In this document: positions 36,824 to 50,600 of the stretch, piece after piece | Layout of the letters: each line of letters starts with the position of its first letter | How positions within the stretch are numbered: position 1 is the stretch's first letter | Assembly: GCA_025642065.1 (NCBI GenBank) | Contig: JAODUP010000012.1 | Coordinates: 62,001 to 126,000, forward strand | Direction of reading: 5' to 3' | Origin: Paralvinella palmiformis | Lineage: Eukaryota; Annelida; Polychaeta; Terebellida; Alvinellidae | Length of the DNA stretch: 64,000 bases | The notes under the pieces: model-generated | Told to the model about the DNA's origin: nothing | Databases searched by the model: none | What the model saw: the letters and a program-made list of their open reading frames with translations, nothing else | Program-made: the position numbers and the translations under genes

Positions 36824-39800
36824 CTGTACATGTATTGTAAATGTTGCCGTTTTAGGCCACTTCTGTGCACAAGGTAAGCTAAATGGGCGTGAGAGATGAG
36901 ACACCCTTCTGTACTGAATATGTATTATTATTTGCAAATATTAAATTATATGTTCAGCTAAAAAGAATTCTTCAGACTACAACTTAATTCAGAAAATACA
37001 CACATAACAAATACCATAGTATATACTACTGAATTATTATAAAGATATTTTTACTGCATATTTTTAAATATTGACAGTGAACTTGTTTTTATAGTGTGTT
37101 GTCAATGCCCATTGTATTCTTTAAACTGTACAATTAAATCAAAGCCTGGGACATTTTCTAATGTTGCATTAATTTGTAGATTACCAATGAGATTCTTACA
37201 GTATTAAACCAAGGAGGACATTGCGATGTGCCACTTGACAAGGACAGACTTTAATGGTGCCTGTTGTTGTGAATAGCAACACCTTTATAGGTTTTACATT
37301 TATTTTTAAATAAACATTCCGCCAAAGTATGTTTAGTCTTCAAATCCAGATTTGGTAACAATAAAGGCAAAACTGGAGAGAACTATGCATAAATCCACTA
37401 ATCTGTAAACTGGTAAACATTCACATGCATCAGTAAAACTACAAGCTAACTAGACCTCATAGCAAGTACCATATAATACATATACAATGTTATCATTGGG
37501 AAAGAAAACTTCCATTGTGTGGGGACCAAACAGATATTTTTCTCAACCTCTTCCCTGCCTAAAAACTAAATCCAACACATGTGCTGTACTTTATTTCTCA
37601 AAACGATTATCATCTGAATACATTATAACAGTTCAAAACTGTATAAATATTTCTAGCTTTAATTATTTATATCAGACATCAATACTTTTGTCCGGTGAAC
37701 TTTCTCTTTACTGGATGCATAAACATATATAATCAATTCTCAACATTTGAGTCACCGCACTTGAAAATATACATTTTCACTGGATACTCGTACCCGTGGT
37801 GGATTAATATTTAAACAGACACACCAGATGTTGGGCAAACATTTATTCTCTATCGTCTAAATAAATGATAGAGCATACATGTAACAAGTATGATCAAATG
37901 AGGGGCTTTTTTACCCCCGTCCCCCCCCCAACAATTAGGCCCGGAATGTCTTGTTTATCGTGTAGTAATAGTTACTTACCATTGTCGTCATCTTCATCAT
38001 TTTCACACACCATTTCCATGGCCACATTACAAGCTGGCCCCTTCCAGCCTTCACGACAATTACACCGCCAACCATCGCCAAAAAGTTGACAGAGGCCGTG
38101 AGAGTTACAGCCATTTGAACAGCCATCTGTATACAACAAGAGGCAATACGTTAGGTGGTATATAAATGACATATAATAGTGCATCTGTTTGCGCTTGCAA
38201 TCAATGACCACCACATCTGGTCCACTCAGCTACTTCACACTACTTCACAATATCCAACTCACTGAGAGAGCAGTGTTTTCCGTTCCATCCTTGTTTACAG
38301 ATACAGGTCCCATTGTCACAGTGACCATGTAAGTAACACCTCTTTTCACACCCGAGATGGTCACACTGGGCACCGCTCCAGCCCTCTATACACTGACATC
38401 TCTGATTGTGACATGTGCCATGAATGCATTCCAGTTGACACATTTCTGTAAAAAGACCAACATACACCATGATAATTGGGTTTTTTGCACACAAAAATTA
38501 TCTTGAGAATGGTCTATAGCAGTGTTGCAGTTAATTGAAATGTTTTGTGAAAGTTATGCTTTATAAATATACAGAGAAAATTAACATGAGAGGGTTTCAT
38601 GGAAGAGATGATGATGATAACGGAAATAAATTACGCAATAAGAGATGATGAATTTATGTTAAAAGAAAGAAAAAACCGAGATGGATAGATATAAAAACAT
38701 GCATCAAAGATAAGAAGAAAACAAATTATTCTTTTAGAACCTTTTTTATTATATATAAAAATCTGTTTAAAATTATTTATCTTTTAACTACCAGAATCAT
38801 TCATTTTGATTGTAAAAATAGTTTTAACACCTGAGAGGCTTCATTGAACCAATAGACTTAATGATTGATATTGTTGTGATTAAGTAAGAAATGTTAACTA
38901 TTAGTAGAGCCACTACTGGTGTGTTAGTAGCTTGTTAGAATTGATATAAGAGTACATCGATGGTGACAGCTATTGTCACATTAATTATGCATTGATTGGT
39001 TCCATGCAAACTGGAAAACATCACACACGCACGCACACACACACACACGCACACACACACACACAAAAAGGAGAGAAAGAGAACATTCCAATCAAAGTCA
39101 AGAGATAATCAACAAAACACTAGGAGTGGGAAGAAGGTAAGGAGAGCCAGCCAGAGGAATGACGTTGAGGATAACTAATAAATACGTGCTTCGTGTAAGA
39201 AATGGGATGCTGTATGTCAACTTCGGCCATTTTACCTGCTTCACAGAATTCACCCGTCCAGCCAGGATCACACACGCACTGGCGTCTGTCATGATCGTAT
39301 GGGCCATGACTGGAACATTCAAGCAGGCAGCCAGTCCTGTTTGACTGAACAGCCAGGCTGCAGTCACTGCCCACATAACCATTAAAGCACTCACACACGC
39401 CATCAAGACACACCCCATGAAAGGAGCAGTCTGGCACTACGCACTCCGCTAAGTGAGTGGTAGGCACGACGACAAGGAGATGGAGAGTGAAATGGAACCA
39501 AAAGCAAAATAAACGTAACTACACAAAATTAAGCAAATAAATGAAACAAATAAAAACATAAACAATGCACGCATACACAAAAAAATGTGCTTTTTGTTAT
39601 CAGTTGACCAAACAAACTTCATCATAGAGTTCTCACTGATAAACCGACACAAAAATGTGCTTTTTGTTATCAGTTGACCAAACAAACTTCATCATCTTAC
39701 TGATAACCATGAAATAACACAAAGAGCACATTTTTTTGGTGATTCTGTTAAAATGACAAGCAAAATGTTACATAACGTGCTGTACACCAATGGACATTTT

Positions 39801-42800
39801 TAATAAAACATTTATTATTATTCAAGACATGTTCTTTCACAATTCTTTATCGGAGAACAGTTCACGGATTTCTCTTGTTTGTCTAAACTGGACTTAATAA
39901 GGCAGAAAGGGGTTGAAAGTTGTAGTTAAATCACATTTTAAAAAAAAGGAAAAGGAGGAGCAATACATGTCTTGGCAAATAGAAATATTTCTTATTTAAG
40001 ACTACTATTAGTGCATTAGTGAGAGGATGTCCATGACACATGCTAACTAATACGGAGAAGAGATAAAGTAATGTGTAAGACCATGCCTTGATAAGTTACA
40101 ACATCTAGTTGTTACTGGGCTACATAAAAACAACAGATGCTAGTCTACTGTTTACAATATTGATTCTCTAACACAAACAGATCTCTTCAGAAAAGAAGCC
40201 ATATTTTTCTAACACCAACTGATCATTTTCCTGAATACATGTTCTGCATTAGTGTGTGTGTGTGTGTGTGTGTGTTGCTTGTATACGGTAGACCAGACAT
40301 TAACAAAAAGCTTTGTTAAAGTAAAATGACACAAACATGTTACACCTATTAACATCTAGCTATATAGTAAATTAACATTAATGTTAACCAGATTACATCT
40401 AAGATTACTCAACACCTCAGTTCTGTATATATGTGTGTGTGTGTGTTATTCTGTAATATCAAAGGTGTTAGTGCTCAGCAGGGAATATTGGCGAGTGACC
40501 TCATCAAGCTCTCACACACAGCATAATGAGGGAAAAAACCCTATTTAAACCCTTACCTTGGTCACATTTAGATCCTGTATATCCTGGAGCACAAACACAT
40601 CTTCCATTTACACATTTCCCATTACCACTACATGTCGGATCTTCACATTGATGTTCTGGAATGTTACATTCTTTGCCCTTCCAACCAGGATAACACTGAC
40701 ATTCTCCACGAACATAGATACCATTACCCTGACAGACCTCAGGACAGACACCTACATACAGAATGACAATTGGTTAACATTAAAATGATTAAGATCAGTT
40801 TCAGATTTTCTTAAAACTTAATCATTACATTATGACAAACGTTTTATTATTGAAATATACGTTATGATGTATACAACATGGGACATTTAGTGAAGGAGTA
40901 AGTGACCAACACCCCCCCCCCATCCCTTTTTAAATCACTGATACACTCTTTATATATTACATAACTCCAACTCAAATTTTGTATTTCTCATTATCATATC
41001 AATTTCTTATCACTTTGTGTGTAAACACTTTTTAATTATCATTTCATTAAACTGGTAATAGCTTAGATTACTTTTTACTTTATGTACACTGTCTCAAATA
41101 TCACATATATTAAGGTTGGCCCTGGATAAGGACACTCATTCATTACAGTAATCAATAATCTATTCTCTTATAGGTAATACTGCTGATAGTGATATATATA
41201 TATCATCACTTACTCTCACTACAGGCCCAGCCTTGATATCCTGGCTCACACTGACACTGGCCATCAATGCAGTCACCTCGACCTAAACAGTCTTTTGGAC
41301 AACCCGTCATCGCTTTTGCTGGAGAAGATAATTCAGGGTTAGCTCATAATACCTTTAAAAAACTTGCTCTATATCAACAATTACTAACCATGTGATAGTC
41401 AGATGTTAATCATTTTGGTAGTAGAAATGGTGAAACCTACTCTAATTTAATAATTATATGTGATGTATTAAAGATCTGGATATGGTCAAACACACCCACC
41501 AAGTAAACAGTGGATGAAATTAGATAGCTGGGAATCCTAACTTATCAGATAAAAATAATAAAACGGAAACAAATCAGATATTATTGTTTGTGTCTAAATC
41601 TTTAATCCGTGGTTCATGAGCTATTGATTGTGTCTGGTTAGAAATCTACTTTTTGTTTTATGTTTTCTGTGAAAGAGGATACTGAGACTACTCAGTTACT
41701 ATACATAATTCATATTATCATTAACAACAATCAAAATAAATAGAAGCTAGCTGAATTTCTATTTTAGCTTCATCCTCTCATCACTTCCTGTAAACACAAA
41801 TGAAATCTGCCGTGATGTGACAGATGTTGTCTCAATACACTATACTCGCCTATCAGTATAATCATTGTTTAGTTAGTTCAACATGGAATGTATATTTTCC
41901 TGTACACCACATGAGAAATTTTGCTGAGAACTGAATAGCAAATAGAGAATACACAAACTACATAAAGATTTCCTGCTTAGCCGACATGAGTTTCAATACA
42001 CTTCAGTACAAATATCAGACTGCTAAACCGTTGTCTCTACGCAAGACAGTGGTGTATAATTCTGCCAGACCAAAGCCTATCAAATGGTGGTAATAAGACA
42101 GGCCACTCACTGTGTTTTTTCCCTAGAAGCGTCACTTTTTGTGGAGAATCATTGTCATTATACAAGAAGATGTACCAAAGTCCTTCCTCCATGTGATGAA
42201 TAAATGAAGATGAAAACAAACGAGTTGATCTCTGAAATGTGAAATAAATGACTTCAAGCAACACCATTCAAAAACCCTGTATTCAGCCAATAGCACTTCT
42301 GCGTCCCAAATAGATCAGCCAAAAATTCTGATTGTGAAAAGAAAGAATAAAATGTAGTGAAATAATTTATTGTGCTTGAAAATAACCAAATATTTAATTT
42401 TAATTTCAGTGACTTAGAACAAAATGTGTGAAGTAAACAAGAGAAATACAGATCAAGTTTTTTTTTAAATTTCAAGAAATTCACCTTAGTATTTCTCTTG
42501 TACCTATCCCTTCTATTTTCTATCATGCTTCCATCTACCACATGAAAGAAGTCATACTGAACTGGTGATGGTTCTACATTCCTTCTTCCATAGACACCAA
42601 TAACAGCAAATTCTGGCACAGTAACATTATAATGTACTGTCTGTGGGTGAGGCATGTACAGCTGTGTCCTTAGGTAGGTATGAGGAGCTATTGTTTGAAC
42701 AAGGGGTAAACCAAGTGGGTATTGTTCTATCACAGACTCACTATCAGCACCTGGAAAACATAAAGAAGCCTGAATTAATAAATAATCACACACTGATATT

Positions 42801-42918
42801 ACAGGTAATATGCAAGCTTCTGAATAATACTAGGCTTACACAGAAAGAAAACAAAATAAATATGAAACTATATTAGTAAATATCTCAAACACTGTTTTTC
42901 CTGTTTGTGTGTGTGTGT

Positions 42919-42960
<42 letters not shown>

Positions 42961-44653
42961 CTTTCTTTTAATAACAAAAATACAAGATATTCAAAATGCT
43001 GGTAAAATTTTAGCAGGATGACAAATACTACCAAAAATAGTGTTTGTATGATACATAAAGCTATTAATATATGCAATATATCTGACCAATAGTTCGCTGG
43101 TTGCCCCAGCCTGGAGCAGTACCATTGAGATCACCAGGATGTTCTTGCAGCTGCCAGTTTAAATCGTAGACTTTCATAGCTGTAAAAATTAAGCAACAGA
43201 TCAAGTTTTTGCAATCACTGAACTTGTACATGCATAGAAGATTAAACACACACTCCAACACAACACACACACACACACACACCCACGCACTTACCTAAAA
43301 AATATGCCACCACAGCAGACAGCGCAACACAAACCAAGAGTAATATGAAGGCAGCCAATTTCCATGAACATTTACTCTTAAAATGTTTCTTCACTCTAAA
43401 TGTTGCATTGCTGAAGCGGTTATAATCCCTGAAATCATTTTGTACCGAAGGGTAGGTGGGAAGGGTTGGCAATAGTGTGGCATTCGGGTTGAATGCTACA
43501 TTTTGCCTGAAAATAAAACAAACCAATGAAGGCCATTTAAAACCTGTGATATACCATTCATACTGCTGTGCTATACTATTACAGAAAAAGAACAAATTAT
43601 AAGATTTCGTGACTGGCAGAAAGATAGCAAGATATGTACTAACTAGAAATAACCTGCAACACTTCACTGAAATAGCTTCATACAAATGCAAATTGATCGA
43701 CAGAATGGCTAAGATACAAAAACGTAAGGCTTCTAACATCACAGTAATAACAACAAAAATAGTCAAACAATCAATTTCAAATGGTACCCTATTAATACAA
43801 CACAAACACCAAGCGAACACATTAGTGAGAACATCTGCACAATTTCTAAAGGTACTTATTGACACTGGGCTAGACGTGCTGTAGACATGCTGAAAGCATC
43901 TATATTAGAAAATAATCCAACATATCAATAAAGACACCAAGAACATAAACACACCTCAGCTAACACAACAATGTCTACAACCATAAAACTTCACTACACG
44001 TGCAGACAAATATTACAGAATCAAGTTGGATTAAACGGGGGCTTTCTCTAATTCGCATTCTTCCAAATTGAACTTCTACAATTTGGGGTGTGGGTATAGA
44101 AAACGTAATCTCTATAAGCAATGCCATCTGGTGTTGATAATGTAACACTATTCTCTCGCTGAGCTTTCGCCATCACCTACCTTGCCCAGGTATCTTCCAT
44201 CTCTTTCAGTTGGTGTTTTATCCTTTAGAGAGCGCAGGGAATGGACAACAGGGAAAATTCTATTAGTATACATTACCAGTAATTTAGAAGAGCTGTAATG
44301 AGGGCCGGCATATAGGTCAGATTATGGTTACTTAGACTGGGTAATGACTACGGGTGGAAATAAGATTGGAATAGATTACAAAAGCAGATAACAGTAGAAT
44401 AGCTTAGATTGAATAGGTTGCCATGGTGACGAGACAGTGGCTAAGGAGACTGATAGTTAAACATAGGTTTTTTTTACGTAACAAGCAAATTGTGGCCAAA
44501 ATGAGGAAGCTGCCGAAGTCAACCTCTCAAATAGAATCAGTGCTAATGTAAAAAGTGGGAGGGTACCATTCACACTAGTGGTATAGAGCTGTACTTACAG
44601 GTACATAACCAACCATCTATAAGGGGAAAGTCAGAAAAATCACAGGAAAAAGC

Positions 44654-44698
<45 letters not shown>

Positions 44699-47600
44699 CA
44701 TAAATGACTATTTTTCCATGCCTTTTTCCAGTGACTTTTTTCACTCACCATCTATGTCCATATGTTTGTACCAACACACACACACACACACACACACAGA
44801 CACACACACAGTCATGCTCATATATGATTATGGCTGGAAGCTAGGAAGCAGTTATATCATTAATCAACCAACTGAAACATGCTGTTGTGCCATCTACTGG
44901 AAGTGGTACACATGCCAAATAAGCATTGATAACATCAACCATCTGTCGGCATTAATTAATAGCTCTCATCTCAAAGCAGCTCATTCTCAGCGAGCAAAGA
45001 GAAAAAAGCACCACATCGAGAAGATAGTCATTCAATGAGACGATAGGGAAAGATCAATAACATCCCATATTATTACATCTGGTCAAAGATAATTTTCCCC
45101 AATCTTACCTATCTGTGCTGTTACTCTCTGGTATGCTGGCCTGTACTCGCTGTGGCTCGTGGTTCAGTGGTACCGGAGGTGGCGGCGGCGGTGGCACCAC
45201 GTTGTGATTGGGTACGGTGCCAGGACGCTGGTTGGTGGCATACAGGCTACTCGGCGTTGCTGCTCGCATTACCTGTGGCTGATGACCGTAGCCATGTCGG
45301 GGCAGACTGCTGGTACGTGGGACGGTACGAGGAAATGGTACAGGAGGACTTGATGTAGTTGGTGAACCCTGGCCAGGACCTGGAATGGTATGGTCATCAG
45401 ACTCAGTATCATTGTGAACACTCTCTCTCCCAGTGTGTGTGTGTGTGTGTGTGTGTATGCATTTGTGCGAGTGTGTGCTTTCATGCAAGAGTGGTTGCCA
45501 GTACACAGAAAGCACTGACAAAGAGAATCAGCAATGCAACATAACAGTGCATTTTCAAGTAACATCTCTCCAATACCTTATTATATTTTTTGAGTATGCA
45601 TTCAAACAAGGAGAACCTGTTTTTAAACAATACCACATGTATGATGGCTGACATCTAACACGAATAGCACCCAACTACCAGTATATTACCTTGTGGAATA
45701 TAAATGGTCCCTGAAGGTGTCTGTCGTAAGAATTGAGGTTCAAAATCGTCCTCAACATCATGATAGGCAGCACTTCTTCTAGAGGGCTGCTGTTCTAATG
45801 GCGGACCAATCAACATTTGAAGATTGATTCGGGGTGGAACGGCTGGTCCAGGTGAACTCTCCATTGGTGGAGGTGGAACAGGTGGCATTGGCAATGTTGC
45901 TAAAATAAAAATTCATTTAATGTAGATAAAATACAAGGCAGTATCATGCTTAGAGTAAAATATCTGTATGGACAAGCTGTAGCTTATGTGGTAGATCATG
46001 CTGTGTATTGGTTTTGTGGTTCAGAAACAACATTTGATTCCCCTGCACCTTACAGTTCGAATCTTCTTTGATTCTAAAAGAAAATTGGACTGATCCTGGA
46101 GTTCTAGGTGATGTATGAATGATAACTTGGCTCACAAAGCATGGGAGTAGTGATGTCAGAGGTGATGCAATGTTAACAAGATGATGATGATCGATGTTTT
46201 ATGACCACTTTTGTGCAACTGGTAGGGTAAATGGGCCGAGCGACCTCCTCTACGCAAAGTCAATGATGAAACAACCTTCAACCTTCAAATATGTCCACGC
46301 CGATATTCGAACATGGGTGGTAGTCATCTGTGGTCCAACACGCTACCGCTAGACCACGGAGGCGCCCGCAATGTTAACAAAGAATTGATATAAAAAATGC
46401 TTAAACTGGCATCTATACATAGTGTACATTGTAGGGCAACTAAAAGGTCATTGTACACGCAAGCACACGCGCGTACAGGTGGTGTGTGTGTCTCTGTGGG
46501 TGTGTGTGTGTGTTATCACAAACCACCAATAACTGTCAATTATCACAGCACCTAACTTTTATGTGACTAACTCCGACGGTTATGTAAAATATCCAAGCCA
46601 CCAGCCATGCTCCAAGTCCGACACTCCACCCCAACCACGTCAGGCTACTGAAATAATTGACTTATGAAGGCCGCAAAGAACCCAAGACAGAAATAGGTTA
46701 CATGGTCAGAACCCCTACACACTAACAACCGGTGACCTATCTGTTTCATTAATTCAATTTACAGACTGTCTCTCTGTGCCAAATGCAATTTCCTTTCACA
46801 AGCTAATTGGCGTATGTCTGGTCTCCCACAGCTTGGTCTCTTATGGTCGGCATAGAGGTGATTCAATCTTGGAAGCAGACTGCCAGCCGGCGGCCTGCGG
46901 CAGTTTTCACAGTGGAATGCAAATGCATCCTCTGATTAGGGAGTGTTCTTTGCTAGAATTTTACCTCCATTGCTTAATATTCTGGAGATAGCAGACTTCC
47001 GAGGCTCGGCTTTGAACTGCTAACTCTTGGATAACCTAAGAGCTAGGCACACTGTGGACCGCATCGCTAAATTAATGTAAATCCTTTGATCTACGTTATT
47101 TTTAATTCAACTTGAAACTCTTTTATGTGGGTATTGCGTCATGGTTATTTATTTACATCTTTCATTTCAAATAACACGAAGCTGAAAGAAATATGTTAAT
47201 TATTTGTAATGAACAATGACTTCCCTTCTCCTTCTATGGAGAGATGAGTGAGTAATACACAAACTCCCTCTCAAATATCACTCCTCTTATAGCCAACTCG
47301 CAATCATAAACATATTTAATACTATGCTACTACTACATGTGAAATGTGCCCGGCCATGTATTATAATTGTAATTTCATCCACTTAACTGAACCAAGCCCT
47401 GCATCATCTACATCAATCATATAATGGTTAACGATGTTGACCATCACTTACAGGTTTCATTAATCCTGGAGTAAAGGTTCTCACCGCCAGAGCTGCCCAA
47501 TGTTGACACATCAATATTCCGACTGTGTACGTGTATGTCCAATTCATCATCATTGTCTGACATTGCACAGTTTGATGGCGTACACGAATCCGACTGACTA

Positions 47601-50600
47601 GATATACTAATTGATGAGCCACTCTGTGGCGCCGAACACTGGTCGCTGGTCCATTTCTCCGATGGGTTCCTCGGCTTGCCCCTTGGGTGAGAATCCGGCG
47701 TATCCATGTCGCCCTCACCCTCCGAGGCACTAAGATAGCTGTACAGTCGACTGATGGTATTGTTCGGGTCGTAATTCTCTATTGGAGATATATGTTTCTC
47801 ATCCGGTGACAGACCTGGGGATCAATTGAAAATATAGTTAAATGTTGTTTCTAAATACATCTGAATGACAATCACACAGACAGACAGACAGACAGTGATG
47901 TAATGAGAAGGATAAACTCTGACTACACGTTACTCTCACAAGAAAACAAAACCTGGATAAGGGAGACAGATAGCACAGTAATTAATAGGCTACACAAGTA
48001 GAACAAGACGGAAAGAACCAGTCCCATGTCTGTTATTACACACACACACACACAGAGAGAGAGAGGGAGAGAGAAAGAGAGAATCAACACTACTCAGTGT
48101 GTTAAGCTGTTAACAAAAAGAGATCCAAACAGTTATGACATAACTGCTGTTTGTGTGTTTTCCTACTCCAACTAGATGGAAGCCTTTCCCATTTTCTTGG
48201 CCAGTGAACACGGTAATGATGCTTTATGAAAACAACTGTAAACACTGCCACGGCACAAAGCCACTGGTCATTTTGTATTCATTTTGGGAGAGGGTTTTGT
48301 TCTCTCTCAGCCGGAGCATGCTCTGAAGTGAACCGTTCGGTGACATTATTCAAGACAAATGGCAGAAATCCATTATATGAAGTCAAAACAAAGGCAGCGC
48401 TGATCACAGGATCTGGCCAACTTTTTGTATATGAATTATGGCCTTATGCTGGGTACAGCCTATAGTAATAAATGAGAACTCTGTGGTAGTACCAGGGTCA
48501 GGAGAACCGCCAACTTCCGGTAAGGGATCCTTCTCCAGACTAAACAATTGATGCCAGACTAAAGAGTGTAAATAGCAAACCTGACAGTGTGTGTGTGTGT
48601 GTGTGTGCTAAAAAATACAATACCGGAAGTATGGACTTAGTTGATGATATATTCTTTGAGCATCTTTAGTGTCTTTTGTGGTGTCATGTCCCAATACATA
48701 AACTAAACACACTTCCACGCGATATGTTTATTTATTCCACATCAGATAAATAATGTTCTTCGCTAGCCATTTCAGTTGTTTCCTTAGATAACAGCAGCCT
48801 ACTCTGGCTAAGTGTTGAGTGGGTGGGGCTTATAAAGCTAATATCCCAGAGTTGCTGATCCAGATGCTGTCCAGATCCTGAAAATCTCTGGCAGCATTAC
48901 AAACATTTTGACATATCTGATGTCTATAAGTGGTGAGCTTCTTGATAACTGATACACCAGCTACCAGCGTGTGGTTACCTAGCAACATGTTATCACAAAA
49001 GAACAAAACAAAATGCATACCATATGACGGCTCTAATAAATGTACACAGAGGATAAGAGCTATTAATACAGAGATATGATAACAAACCTCGAAACAATAC
49101 TTGTTTTATGTTATCTGGATCCCAGTGCTCCAGAATGGATATATTTTTAGTCCAACTCCACAGAATAGATGGTCTGAATTCGGACAGAAACGACGGCGGT
49201 AACCATCAGGAATCAGCTCGGAAAATCTTAAAATTCTTGAGACTGGTCACAGAAAGTATTACAAATTATCGATGCATTGACAAACAAAACCATACATACT
49301 CATGTGCTCTTATGTATATGCCAACTGCAATACCTTCAGGTCACATGTTACCAACGAACTGACCGAACTCTGGTTCAGTAGGAACTGTGCCAATTCCGAA
49401 CTGCATTCCGAGCTCAAGCTGACAAATTTAACATCAGCGGGTGATAATCTTCAAACAAACATCATGTTGTTGTCACTTGGACTTAGATTGTTACAACATG
49501 AAACACAAGCACATCCTTACCACAAACACTGACCAAATCACTTCCTTACATCAGTCGGAGCTATCTGTATCAGTGTGAAGTACTATTTCAATCGATTGGC
49601 GAAGTGCCAGATCGTAATCTAGGTTAAAACTTCAAACGATCATCGAAAGGGGCTTCCAGTTTGTTGAATGAAACAATGTGAAATCAGAGCTTTGGGTTAC
49701 ATACGCACTACACCAGTCAGTCAAACGCCGTCTAGCCGGACTTCTCCCCCAACCGCTGGGCTCTCTCAGACACTCTCTCACCCACGGGCCACCCATTCTC
49801 CCACCCACACAAGCACAGACGCAGAATGATAGCCGCAGTCAGACTTCTGGCTCAAGTACCACGCTAATGGCAGGATCTATTATGGAGCCAATAGGAGCCA
49901 TTAGTTAGATAAGGTGGCGAGTGGACTCCTTACCGGAGCCCACTGAGGGCCTGGAAAGATGAAAGGCTCCCAACATTAATAGAAACCAAGGCGGTGGCCC
50001 ACTCTCTGGATTGTTATATCACAACAGCACCTATACTACGGCCGGTTGGGGGGGGGGTTGAGGATCGACCGTGGCCTACTACCTATTAGTAGGTGGAGCG
50101 TGACCACGCTGTGACGCGGCGATGTCATAATACATTATCTTATTACGGCCGTCTCTGTGTAGGTGAAAGCTTTAATTACTTTTATCTTATCCGCTGTCAC
50201 CTGGTCCCCAGCCGAGTCCTAGTCGTATTCCTGTTATCCTGACAGATGTGAGACATGTTCGACAGATTACACGGAAATATTGCGGTGACGATAAAACGCC
50301 TCCAAACAAGAAAACAATGATTGGAAATAGTGATTACCACCGACGGACAGGTGACAGCAGCTGCCGATGGACAGACGCTGAGCAGGTGACCGTGATCATC
50401 AAACATGGAGATGAAAGGAAACGACACAAGCCAGGAGATAATTGTCAATCTGTTTGGCTATGCGACCAAATGCGTTCAGGTGTTAACGCCGAGTGCCGAC
50501 TTCGTACAGATACTTCCGCCGTTCATGACTCCTTATTATCGACGATGACAAACAAGATTTGTGACACAATGTGAGGTTTCAAGTTAATGACCATATTAGA

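Noticed and set aside
45152..45358. Plus-strand open frames of 60-70 residues
   Set aside because: They are antisense shadows of the proline-rich teneurin exon 4, whose CCX codons read as GG-rich frames.
50248..50574. A 108-residue plus-strand frame in teneurin intron 1
   Set aside because: No recognisable domain, and no promoter or splice context. It may simply reflect the higher-GC block.
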